A stretch of 64,000 bases of DNA. It comes from Phormidium sp. FACHB-1136 (lineage in GTDB: Bacteria; Cyanobacteriota; Cyanobacteriia; Phormidesmidales; Phormidesmidaceae). This document shows, in pieces, positions 32,600 through 40,023 of the stretch (position 1 is the first letter of the stretch; each line of letters opens with the position of its first letter). The position numbers and the translations under genes are program-made. The stretch covers positions 1 to 64,000 of the forward strand of contig NZ_JACJRS010000011.1 in assembly GCF_014697375.1 (NCBI RefSeq). The letters are read 5' to 3'. The notes under the pieces were generated by a model that did no database searches, was not told the origin of the DNA, and saw only the letters and a program-made list of their open reading frames with translations.

Positions 32600-32806
32600 A
32601 TGCAAGCCAAATACGACTCTGAGGTAGACATTCTGAGAATCCGTTGGTCAGAGGCTCCTATCGACGAAAGCGACGAGGATAAACCAGGGGTGATCCTCGA
32701 CTACGACAAGGACGGCAACATCGTTGGGGTCGAGATTTTGAATGCCTCTAAACGCATCGAGGACATTGCCCAACTTTCGATTCAGGCCGCTCAGGTTCCC
32801 CAGTAA
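32600..32806 (+). CDS. DUF2283 family protein (antitoxin-like)
   Basis: 68 residues: YDSEVDILRIRWSEAPIDES ... PGVILDYDKDGNIVGVEILNASKRI is the DUF2283 signature. DUF4258 and DUF2283 genes are often adjacent and are suspected toxin-antitoxin pairs. The toxin-first order is as usually seen. Confidence 0.85.
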   Translation: MQAKYDSEVDILRIRWSEAPIDESDEDKPGVILDYDKDGNIVGVEILNASKRIEDIAQLSIQAAQVPQ

Positions 32807-32819
32807 TGGAGACTGCCCT

Positions 32820-33140
32820 ATGCCTTCTAAACCCCAAGACCTCGACCGGGGCGACCTGGTGAAGCTCCGAGACCCCTACCAAGGCCGCTACGGCTATGGC
32901 GTGGTGGTGGAGATTACCAGCCGTACCCGCCATGGCCACCCGCGCAACGTCAGCATTCACCTCTACGACGATGAGGGACAGCTATTCATCCACCCTGACT
33001 ACATCGCTAAGGGGCTACTGGTGCCCAGCTATGTAGACTTCCATGTGTCAGAACTGGTCTGGTATCGACGGGCTAGCGACCAGGGCTACCATACGATTCC
33101 TAACCCGCCGGATTGGTCGGTGGATCGGTATCTGGCCTAG
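32820..33140 (+). CDS. Hypothetical protein, 106 aa, KOW-like
   Basis: From MPSKPQDLDRGDLVKLRDPY. Beta-rich (GYGVVVEITSRTRHG, NVSIHLYDDEGQLF). Its last codons (NPPDWSVDRYLA) belong to a 43-bp segment repeated exactly at 33521-33563. Confidence 0.55.
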   Translation: MPSKPQDLDRGDLVKLRDPYQGRYGYGVVVEITSRTRHGHPRNVSIHLYDDEGQLFIHPDYIAKGLLVPSYVDFHVSELVWYRRASDQGYHTIPNPPDWSVDRYLA

Positions 33141-33563
33141 GGAAGATTAGACTACCCTTAGCACAACATTTTGGAGTGAAGAATGGTGGAGTCTTTCAGC
33201 ATTTGTGATGCGGTTCACTGCCCGTATAGCGGCGTTGATGGGTGCAAGCGCTACATTCACGCTTCCCACTGTCACTTGGCCTACAGTGCCCCCGGCAAGG
33301 TTAGGAAAGGGGTGCTTCCTCAAGCAAGCCAATACTGGCTCTATGCCACCGATGACTACGATTACCAGGAAGTCCAGGCCGCCCAGGATAGATTTCTAGA
33401 CTCGCTCGAAGAACAGAGCCGAGCCGCAGCCATCGTCAGTTACTCCACTCCGTACCCAGTCACTTGGCGACAGGCTTAGCCGAGTTCAAGGAGCCTCCAG
33501 CTACACTACTGCACCATGACTAACCCGCCGGATTGGTCGGTGGATCGGTATCTGGCCTAGGGA
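33101..33563. repeat. 43-bp perfect direct repeat, ends at 33101-33143 and 33521-33563
   Basis: The block beginning TAACCCGCCGGATTGGTCGG and ending CTGGCCTAGGGA occurs identically at both positions, 420 bases apart, flanking the 33183 gene. It includes the stop of the 32820 gene; the second copy is not part of a longer gene. Confidence 0.9.
33183..33479 (+). CDS. Hypothetical protein, 98 aa
   Basis: Four cysteines and several histidines at the N-terminus (CDAVHCPYSGVDGCKRYIHASHCH) suggest a metal site. It lies between the two copies of a 43-bp direct repeat. Ribosome site GGAGTGAAG. Not recognised. Confidence 0.5.
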   Translation: MVESFSICDAVHCPYSGVDGCKRYIHASHCHLAYSAPGKVRKGVLPQASQYWLYATDDYDYQEVQAAQDRFLDSLEEQSRAAAIVSYSTPYPVTWRQA

Positions 33564-33820
33564 TTGTCCTGCGGGATGGCAAAGGGGTCTGAGTGGATTG
33601 AGCGATGTTTGGCAATCACCTGACGCATCTCTTCCCTTGCAGCTTGATTCCCTTGGTTCTTAGTATCCAGAGGTTCTGAGAAGTCTGGGGCAACTAGGAA
33701 GGCATTGCCCTCCTTATCAAAGGCCAACCGCATCTCGGTCACATTGACAAAGGGTTCTAAGTCTCGCAGGAGATGTCGGAAAGTTTCGTACATCTGAGCG
33801 ATTTGCAGTTTTGACAGCAT
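33557..33820 (-). CDS. Hypothetical protein, 87 aa
   Basis: Helical N-terminus and a beta hairpin (EMRLAFDKEGNAFLVAPDF). Convergent with the 33183 gene. Not recognised. Confidence 0.45.
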   Translation of the reverse strand: MLSKLQIAQMYETFRHLLRDLEPFVNVTEMRLAFDKEGNAFLVAPDFSEPLDTKNQGNQAAREEMRQVIAKHRSIHSDPFAIPQDNP

Positions 33821-33860
33821 GGCTCTGGATCACTAGATATGGACATTCATACTAAACGGT

Positions 33861-33879
33861 GGACAGTCCTACAGGACAG
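33861..33879. repeat. Dispersed repeat B (family entry)
   Basis: GGACAGTCCTACAGGACAG. Related copies: 13163-13195 (two overlapping units), 26334-26357, 31760-31775, 32016-32040 (weaker), 32071-32089 and 34785-34804. The core is palindromic, ACAGTCC-N3/4-GGACTG-like. Where it lies in a reading frame it encodes GQSYGT or GQSYRT. Confidence 0.75.
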
Positions 33880-33883
33880 CCCT

Positions 33884-34732
33884 CTAGAGCACCTGGGCGT
33901 AGGGCGTTGTTGCCTCCGGTCGGCGCTGCTCCTTGAGAATGGACACAAACTCGGACACCACCTGCTGAGGTTGCTGTAGACAGTCCTTAGCCGTAAACCG
34001 CACCGTAGGCAGTCCCGCCCTCAACAGCACTCGGTCACGGGCATAGTCGCGCACCGCCTGACCCTGTTCATTGTGGTGTTGTCCATCCACCTCCAGAACG
34101 AGACACACCCCCTGGTAGAACACCATGAAGTCCACCTCCACCCGGCCCGTAAGCTGGCTATCGCTCACGAGGGTATCCTTCAGCCCCACTCGCCCCCGGA
34201 CATTGGCAAAGTAGAGTAGTCCTGTCTCCTCCAGGGCTTTAGCAATGCGGATCTCAGCTTCAGAACGAAGGTACAGCCCGCCCCATTCTTGGGTATAGTT
34301 GCCCCCTGGCCCACCCTGAGCATTGCCAGGGCCGGGAGGTGGGGTAGACGTTATCCCGACGATAAACTCAACCTGGGCCTTGTATGCCTCATTACAAAAG
34401 ATGTGCCAATGGTGTTGAGACCCTGCGCCCCCTGGTTGACCCGCATAGGCAATGTGGAACACCCCTTCTTTGACCAGGTAGACGAATCTAGGACGGGTAT
34501 GGTTGTAGAGCCAAGCATTAAACTTTTTCCGTGCCTTTGCCCTCGCGGCCCCCTTGAGGTTGCGGCCCGATGCACTCAGGGCCAAGAACACGTCCAGCAG
34601 CTTTCCAGTGGGCACGAGATAGGAATAGGGTAGGTTGCCACCAATGGAAACAAGGGTGTCACTGGTTCCTGAATGGCCATTGGCATTGAGGTTGATGTCT
34701 AGTGACTGAGGATCATCCGCTGGAGAAGGCAT
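33884..34732 (-). CDS. Protein with DUF559-like PD-(D/E)XK nuclease domain
   Basis: 282 residues from MPSPADDPQSLD. The C-terminal domain has EVDFMVFYQGVCLVLEVDG then QHH, the D...ExD core of the Vsr/DUF559 branch of PD-(D/E)XK nucleases. The N-terminal half has no recognised motif. The frame is open to 34933, but the extra 67 codons contain dispersed repeat B and a CCAAGGGC/GCCCTTGG inverted repeat, so the later start is preferred. Possible restriction or repair role. Confidence 0.6.
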   Translation of the reverse strand: MPSPADDPQSLDINLNANGHSGTSDTLVSIGGNLPYSYLVPTGKLLDVFLALSASGRNLKGAARAKARKKFNAWLYNHTRPRFVYLVKEGVFHIAYAGQPGGAGSQHHWHIFCNEAYKAQVEFIVGITSTPPPGPGNAQGGPGGNYTQEWGGLYLRSEAEIRIAKALEETGLLYFANVRGRVGLKDTLVSDSQLTGRVEVDFMVFYQGVCLVLEVDGQHHNEQGQAVRDYARDRVLLRAGLPTVRFTAKDCLQQPQQVVSEFVSILKEQRRPEATTPYAQVL

Positions 34733-34961
34733 CGTTACACCCTGACCTACTCCCCTAGCATTCCCAGGATGGTAATCAAGTGAAACAGTCCTGTAGGACT
34801 GTCCTATGGGATTGCGCCGAAAGTAATACCCATCGAACGTGAGGCTAAGCACCATCCAAGGGCTGATAGTCCCAGTATGGTGGCTTCCCGCCCTTGGGAG
34901 AAGAAAAAAGGGTTTGAGCTTAAATTCGCCCAAACCCTAGACCTTAAACGGCAGACAGCTT

Positions 34962-35165
34962 CTAAAGCAGCGCAAAGAGAAAAATAGTTCCGAGAAATGC
35001 TGCAAGAACCCCCCCAGGGCCACCCTGGCTACCCGATACATCATGGCGAAAACCACATTGATGGTCGAGGCAGACATAGGTACTATCGCCGTGCAAAACA
35101 ACAGTTTTTTTGCCACATCGAGGGCAAACAAGTCCCTCATTGTCGCGAAGAGGGCCAATCATCAT
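34962..35165 (-). CDS. Zinc-ribbon protein with C-terminal membrane anchor
   Basis: 67 residues. CPRCGKKTVV ... CLDHQCGF is a zinc ribbon, followed by a glycine linker and a C-terminal hydrophobic helix LAAFLGTIFLFALL. Two ATGs (35168, 35165) follow AGGAGG; the second has the better spacing (six bases). Confidence 0.6.
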   Translation of the reverse strand: MMIGPLRDNEGLVCPRCGKKTVVLHGDSTYVCLDHQCGFRHDVSGSQGGPGGVLAAFLGTIFLFALL

Positions 35166-35222
35166 CATGCACCTCCTTAGCAAATGCAGAGTAAATTTAA
35201 CCACGCTCCGACCATAACACAC

Positions 35223-35364
35223 ATTACCTAAAGTTCTTTAGGCTTTTTATTTTACGCTAAATTCTTTACACAGGGCTATTTATGCCATATACTTGCGGCA
35301 AGACACTTTAGGTAAAGCCAGATCCGCTAAGGCTTCCAAGAGTCCATAGATATAGAGGTTTGCA
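35223..35364. promoter_or_regulatory. Inverted CTTTAGGTAA-type motifs before the XRE gene
   Basis: ACCTAAAG-TT-CTTTAGG near 35226-35242 and CACTTTAGGTAAAG near 35306-35320 are variants of one word, CTTTAGGTAA, on both strands; likely operator sites for the following XRE regulator. Confidence 0.5.
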
Positions 35365-35850
35365 ATGGATTGGGAATACAGGCCGCGAATTGCATCCCTG
35401 CGAGAGGGAAAACAGCTAACTCAGCTAGAGCTAGCTCAGCAAGTGGGCGTGACAGAGACCACTATCGCAAATTGGGAGAAGGGGAGGAGTGGTGTTGAGT
35501 GGTTAGACCGACTCATTCGCCTATGCGCGGCATTAGAGTGTACGCCTGAAGATCTGCTCAGTTATATTCCTCGTATCTCAGAAGGTGACGAATCTTTTAG
35601 TGCCATGGTTCGTCTTATAGAGGATTCCCATCAGGATTCGCAGCTAGCCTCTAGCGAAGAGGAGGACAATATTAGTTCACAGCTAATCCAGGAAATTACG
35701 GAGAATGGAGGTACTTTCTCTCAAATAGTTAAATTAATTGAGGTAGGACAGCAGGCCCAAGCCAAGCAGCTATCCATGAAGGCCATACTATCTCCCATGA
35801 AAAGTTCAGCCAGAATCAAGGTTAGGAAATCAACACCATCGAAATCCTAG
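35365..35850 (+). CDS. XRE-type regulator of the CHAT cassette
   Basis: 161 residues: HTH at 12-45 (KQLTQLELAQQVGVTETTIANWEKG) and an acidic C-terminal region with two weakly repeated stretches (FSAMVRLIED, FSQIVKLIEV). It precedes the DUF1822/CHAT genes by about 130 bases in the same orientation and likely controls them. Confidence 0.8.
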   Translation: MDWEYRPRIASLREGKQLTQLELAQQVGVTETTIANWEKGRSGVEWLDRLIRLCAALECTPEDLLSYIPRISEGDESFSAMVRLIEDSHQDSQLASSEEEDNISSQLIQEITENGGTFSQIVKLIEVGQQAQAKQLSMKAILSPMKSSARIKVRKSTPSKS

Positions 35851-35977
35851 TACCTTTGCTCTTGGTTGAAGTTTTTATTGTCGTTTGTTTTAGGGCGGCT
35901 CGATAGCTAGTTAAAATAGTAAGAACTAGCTCAGGGTGTTATAAACAATCAGCATCTACTATCAACCAGGAGTACTT

Positions 35978-36922
35978 ATGAAAGTTCTGGTTCACTATCC
36001 AACCCTCCTCCATAATTTGCTTCAGTATGGTACGAACCCACCACTTGAGCATGTTGATAGGCTTTGGCATCGCTTAAAAACTAGCCATCTTCAAGTTTAT
36101 ATCTCTCAACGAGGTCTAAACGTTATCAGAAATGAACTTTCTAGCACCATTGCGAACAACGTTATGGGAAGGATTCAGGATGTCTTTCAGGTTTGTCCAA
36201 ATCCAAGTCCACTACAGCTAGAAGAGGCGAAACGGAGTTTTATCGGTGGCAACTATGAAGAATTAGTAGAAATCTGTAGTACTCGATTGATGCAGATAGA
36301 CTATATTCTTTCCGATATCCCTTGTGCGTTTCATTCATTTGGTTTGAGAGAGATTCAGTTAGACCGTGATATTGTCACTGTACTGCGAGGAGAAAACAGT
36401 TCCTTGAAATCCTTCCCTGCTTTAATGAAAGGGAATTTCTCAAGTCTTTGGTTTCTCGAAAATTATTTAAGAGAAACACCAGATTACTCAAGTAAGACCA
36501 CGTTAAGTCAGTGGTTTAGAGAAAATCGTTCGGCTAGAAACTGGCATCCTCTTGAAGCCTTCAATGTCAAATCCTATGTCGAGACTACCGCAAGAAGTAG
36601 AAAATTTAGACGAGGAAAACTTATTCATTTGGGGCCACCACATCTAAACAACGCAAATTCTGTGATCTTAGTTATTGCAGTTGCAAATCCTCAACGAGAG
36701 TTTAACGTTACTATGGAAATCCTGCCCAGCCAAAGTAATTCCGTGTTGCCAAGGAACTTATTATGTCAAATATTGGATGTGACAGATACATGTGTTGCTC
36801 AAGAGGAAACTGGCTACAACACACCAGCAATCTCGATGGAAATAGAAGGAGAAGCAGGTGAAAGAGTAAGTATCCTTATTCAGCATCAAGGTTTTATCCA
36901 TAGAGAAGACCTTGTAATTTGA
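35978..36922 (+). CDS. PIN-like/DUF1822 protein
   Basis: 314 residues. The N-terminal about 120 residues (MKVLVHYPTLLHNLLQYGT, LQVYISQRGLNVI, IDYILSDIPCAFHSF) look like a diverged PIN nuclease fold, but not all acidic catalytic residues are evident. The C-terminal about 110 residues (RRGKLIHLGPPHLNNANSV, FNVTMEILPSQSNSVLP, GYNTPAISMEIEGEAGERVS) match DUF1822, a cyanobacterial domain commonly encoded next to CHAT proteases. AGGAG lies five bases before the ATG. Codon use is A+T-rich, as in the next gene, unlike the flanks. Confidence 0.65.
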   Translation: MKVLVHYPTLLHNLLQYGTNPPLEHVDRLWHRLKTSHLQVYISQRGLNVIRNELSSTIANNVMGRIQDVFQVCPNPSPLQLEEAKRSFIGGNYEELVEICSTRLMQIDYILSDIPCAFHSFGLREIQLDRDIVTVLRGENSSLKSFPALMKGNFSSLWFLENYLRETPDYSSKTTLSQWFRENRSARNWHPLEAFNVKSYVETTARSRKFRRGKLIHLGPPHLNNANSVILVIAVANPQREFNVTMEILPSQSNSVLPRNLLCQILDVTDTCVAQEETGYNTPAISMEIEGEAGERVSILIQHQGFIHREDLVI

Positions 36923-36952
36923 TTGATTTTTCAGCAATACTAGGTGTTCACA

Positions 36953-38638
36953 ATGAATAAAATAGTTGTTTTAAGGCTAGATTATCTATCGGATAGTAGT
37001 CTATACCAAGTTACTGCTGAAATAGGGAATGAAGGGCAAGCTTCCAGCATGGTAGTTCAAGGTTGGCTACCTAAAATCTCAGACGGCTTTTTGAAAATCC
37101 TCAAGGATTGGAAAATAGCTTTTAGTAAATTAGACACACCAAGACGCCTCAAAGTAAGGAAAGTACTCATAGATCAGTCAATTGAAACTTGCCCAGGTAG
37201 TTCATCATCTTTATCTATTGATAAGTTAAACCTCTCATGGAATGAAGTCTGTAGACAACTGGCCGGAAAACTAAGTGCTGAGATGAATGTGTGGCTGAAC
37301 TCCAGTGGTTTTCAACCGATTAGGCAAAAACTCAATCAAGAACTTCACTTTAAAGAAAACATCCAAATTATTGTTTGTCCTAATGACAGCATCATCTGTG
37401 ATCTACCCTGGCTTTGCTGGGATGTCCTCAAGGGATTTCATAACGCAGAGATTTGTTTTGATTTAGGTGATGAAAGCTATTCAGATACTTACTCCAAGAA
37501 TCTGAGATTAAAGAGTCGTCTTGAAGGGTTAAAGTTTCTGATTGTCCTCGGAGATAATGAGGGCCTTGATCTTGAAAGAGACGAATGGATCTTAGATAAC
37601 CAGATCTTTAAGCAAACAGATGTTTTTTCAAAAATATTGAAGCCTTCCAGATCAGAATTTGTTGAAGCCTTAGAATCTGGCGCTTGGGATATATTATTCT
37701 TCTCTGGCCATAGTGAAACCATCAACGGTGAAGGGATTATTTATTTGAAAAATGGAGAAGCTGTTTGTCTATCTGAGTTAGGCTTGAGCTTTAAGAAAGC
37801 CATATCAATGGGATTAAAACTAGCTATCTTCAACTCCTGCGATGGTATAGGTATTGCAAGGAGTCTTCAAAAATTACAACTTCCTCAATCTATTGTTATG
37901 CGTGAACCTATTCCAGACAAAGTAGCGCATGACTTTCTAACAGCCTATATTAGAACTCTTCAATCTCTGAATAGTGACTCACCTCTGTATCTTGCTTCAA
38001 GGCGTTCTAGAGAGGTTCTTAAGGATAGTATTGTTTGTGCCGACTGGCTACCAATAGTATTTCAAAGCCATAAGACAGTATCACCAGTTCGTGGATTTAT
38101 CGAAAAATCACGGCCTGTAGTATTTGACAACCAGAATTCAGAATCAATCTCTTCAAGTCAAATTAGTCCAGAGTTTCAATTTGAAGAGCATATTTATGAC
38201 AAAGGAGAGAAGAGAGAGAAGGAAATATATAAAGTTGTAGTTCTCGATCCAATTGGAGAGCACTCAATTGGCAAGATTCAGTACATGGGCGTTTTGTGGA
38301 AAGCCAAAATGTTACCACTTAAGAAGTTTAAGAAATATGGATTCGAGAAATTCAACAACATTTCCTTAGTTTTCCCTGGCGACGAGGTTTCCGCCGTTGC
38401 GAGGGAAGGTAATATCTACTTTGTCCTGCCCAAAAATTTAGCTGAATCTGAATCTTTTAAGCAACTAAAATTGAAGTTCCAAGAGGACACAAGACCTAGA
38501 AAGAGAGAATTTCTTATACCCTTTCTTATGTTCCCTTTCATATGTTTTTCTCTTGCTATTTTGATTTTTTACAACTCCTCACGGGAAGAGAAAGTTACTC
38601 AAATTTCTCCAATTTCCCTGGAAAACCGATATGTATAG
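36953..38638 (+). CDS. CHAT-domain protease with NfeD-like domain and membrane anchor
   Basis: 561 residues. The CHAT (caspase-like) domain occupies about 170-370: LKFLIVLGD, the catalytic His in WDILFFSGHSE, the catalytic Cys in LAIFNSCDG, and VMREPIPDKVAHDFL. A linker follows, then an OB-like domain (VVLDPIGEHSIGKIQYMGVL, SLVFPGDEVSAVAREG), which resembles the NfeD C-terminal domain, then a membrane helix (PFLMFPFICFSLAILIFY) close to the C-terminus. This is a type of cysteine protease tied to programmed cell death and immunity in bacteria. Start at ATG 36953 rather than GTG 36944. The partner gene ends 30 bases upstream. Confidence 0.8.
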   Translation: MNKIVVLRLDYLSDSSLYQVTAEIGNEGQASSMVVQGWLPKISDGFLKILKDWKIAFSKLDTPRRLKVRKVLIDQSIETCPGSSSSLSIDKLNLSWNEVCRQLAGKLSAEMNVWLNSSGFQPIRQKLNQELHFKENIQIIVCPNDSIICDLPWLCWDVLKGFHNAEICFDLGDESYSDTYSKNLRLKSRLEGLKFLIVLGDNEGLDLERDEWILDNQIFKQTDVFSKILKPSRSEFVEALESGAWDILFFSGHSETINGEGIIYLKNGEAVCLSELGLSFKKAISMGLKLAIFNSCDGIGIARSLQKLQLPQSIVMREPIPDKVAHDFLTAYIRTLQSLNSDSPLYLASRRSREVLKDSIVCADWLPIVFQSHKTVSPVRGFIEKSRPVVFDNQNSESISSSQISPEFQFEEHIYDKGEKREKEIYKVVVLDPIGEHSIGKIQYMGVLWKAKMLPLKKFKKYGFEKFNNISLVFPGDEVSAVAREGNIYFVLPKNLAESESFKQLKLKFQEDTRPRKREFLIPFLMFPFICFSLAILIFYNSSREEKVTQISPISLENRYV

Positions 38639-38743
38639 CACATTTCGTTTTCGTGAAATTGGACTAGAACTGCTTAATCCCTTGGTTAGCAAGTCTTATA
38701 GTGAGCTTGAGATGTTCTGACCATGGGAAACTCTCTTGCATCG

Positions 38744-39289
38744 CTACCCCCACAAACTCCTCAACGCCTCATCCGCCTCCTGCTGCCCAATCTCTAGGTA
38801 TCGCGCCAGGTTGCCGATGTCCTCATGCTGGGTGATCTTCTGAAGGGTTCGCAGGGAGTAGCCCTTCTCAAAGTGCATCATCGTCAGCAGTGAGCGCCGG
38901 AAGCTATGGGTTGAGACACCCCGAACGCCCAAGTAATCGAGCGTTTGCCGCAATGCTTTGTCACAGGCGCGGGTGGTGATGTGGCCCTGAAACCGTCCAG
39001 GGAATAGATAGCCCTGCTTGGGTAGATCCGCATCGGCCAAGATTTTTGCCAGCGGTGGGGCAACGACCACCGAGCGGGTCTTTTTGGTTTTGGTCGTCCT
39101 GGCCCGATAGACCACATAGCCGCCTACGATGTCTCCGGCCTGAAGCTGCACCACCTCACCAATGCGAGCAGCGGTGTAGTAGCAGATCTGAAAAATCACG
39201 TCATGGGGTGGTGGCAGGAATTTAAACACCTCCTCCAGTTGTTCACCCCCCAAAACGGCGGCCTGACCATTGCGATTGACCTTGGGCAT
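38744..39289 (-). CDS. Tyrosine recombinase (integrase), short
   Basis: 181 residues with the catalytic pattern R (TAARIGEV), HxxR (HSFRRSLL), H/W region and Tyr (LARYLEI) of a phage-type integrase catalytic domain; the N-terminal arm-binding domain is missing or reduced. It faces away from a set of four CACCCG-type repeats. It may mobilise the segment or resolve dimers. Confidence 0.85.
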   Translation of the reverse strand: MPKVNRNGQAAVLGGEQLEEVFKFLPPPHDVIFQICYYTAARIGEVVQLQAGDIVGGYVVYRARTTKTKKTRSVVVAPPLAKILADADLPKQGYLFPGRFQGHITTRACDKALRQTLDYLGVRGVSTHSFRRSLLTMMHFEKGYSLRTLQKITQHEDIGNLARYLEIGQQEADEALRSLWG

Positions 39290-39472
39290 GGGTCGAGTTC
39301 CGAATCCGGCATTTTACGAACTGATATTTCTTGATTTTACGTTGGTTTAAGCCCAACAGGTCAAACGCACTATCGCTTATTGAGAATTATTCCTACAGCT
39401 TGTCGAGGGGAGTTTTGGATCAGGGGTGGCCCGAATCGGGTCAGGTGCCCCGACAGCGTGGTTCCCCTAGTC

Positions 39473-39579
39473 CACCCGTTTAGGTTTACCCGTTTCACCC
39501 GTTTAGGTTGGGTCTAGGCTGTCTCACCTAAGACAGGCTGAATCACCCGATTAGGTGGGTGGGGTTCACCCGGATAGGG
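39473..39579. repeat. Four CACCCGnnTAGG repeats around a palindrome
   Basis: CACCCGTTTAGGT at 39473 and 39496, CACCCGATTAGGT at 39544 and CACCCGGATAGGG at 39567: two pairs, each 23 bp apart, arranged around the hairpin CTGTCT-CACCTA-AGACAG (39519-39536). Confidence 0.75.
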
Positions 39580-39637
39580 GGGTGTGAGCTTTCGCCCGAT
39601 TCTGGGCACAATAGCTCCAACCCCATCAGGTTTAACC

Positions 39638-39931
39638 ATGTACTCCGGCACATTAACAGCTATCTCGAACGCCACAGACTTCCTGGCCTACTTCCGCAAA
39701 CTACCCAGAACCCAGCAGGATCTCATTGCCCCGCACCTCGACGAACCCCAGCGCATGGCCCTGAAGGTTCTGAACTGCTGTAGTGAGTTGGAAGGGCAGA
39801 GCGTGGGGGTGATCGCTAACCTAGCCGAGCTGCACCAGGAATCGACCAGGGCGATCCTCAAGGCGCTGGAGGGTAAGATGGTGGCCGCTGAAGTGACGGC
39901 GATGGGTAAGCTGTGGCGGTTGAATGGCTAG
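39638..39931 (+). CDS. Small HTH-like protein, 97 aa
   Basis: From MYSGTLTAISNATDFL. ALKVLNCCSELEGQSVGVIAN and LHQESTRAILKALEG look like a winged helix. It lies just downstream of the four CACCCG repeats and could bind them. Confidence 0.5.
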   Translation: MYSGTLTAISNATDFLAYFRKLPRTQQDLIAPHLDEPQRMALKVLNCCSELEGQSVGVIANLAELHQESTRAILKALEGKMVAAEVTAMGKLWRLNG

Positions 39932-40023
39932 GGCCGATGACTAAATTTAGATATTTTTTGGCCTAGATGTTGCTTTAGTGCTGTTCTGGGGATAACTAAG
40001 CTTAGCCAATCACTTAAGCTTCT

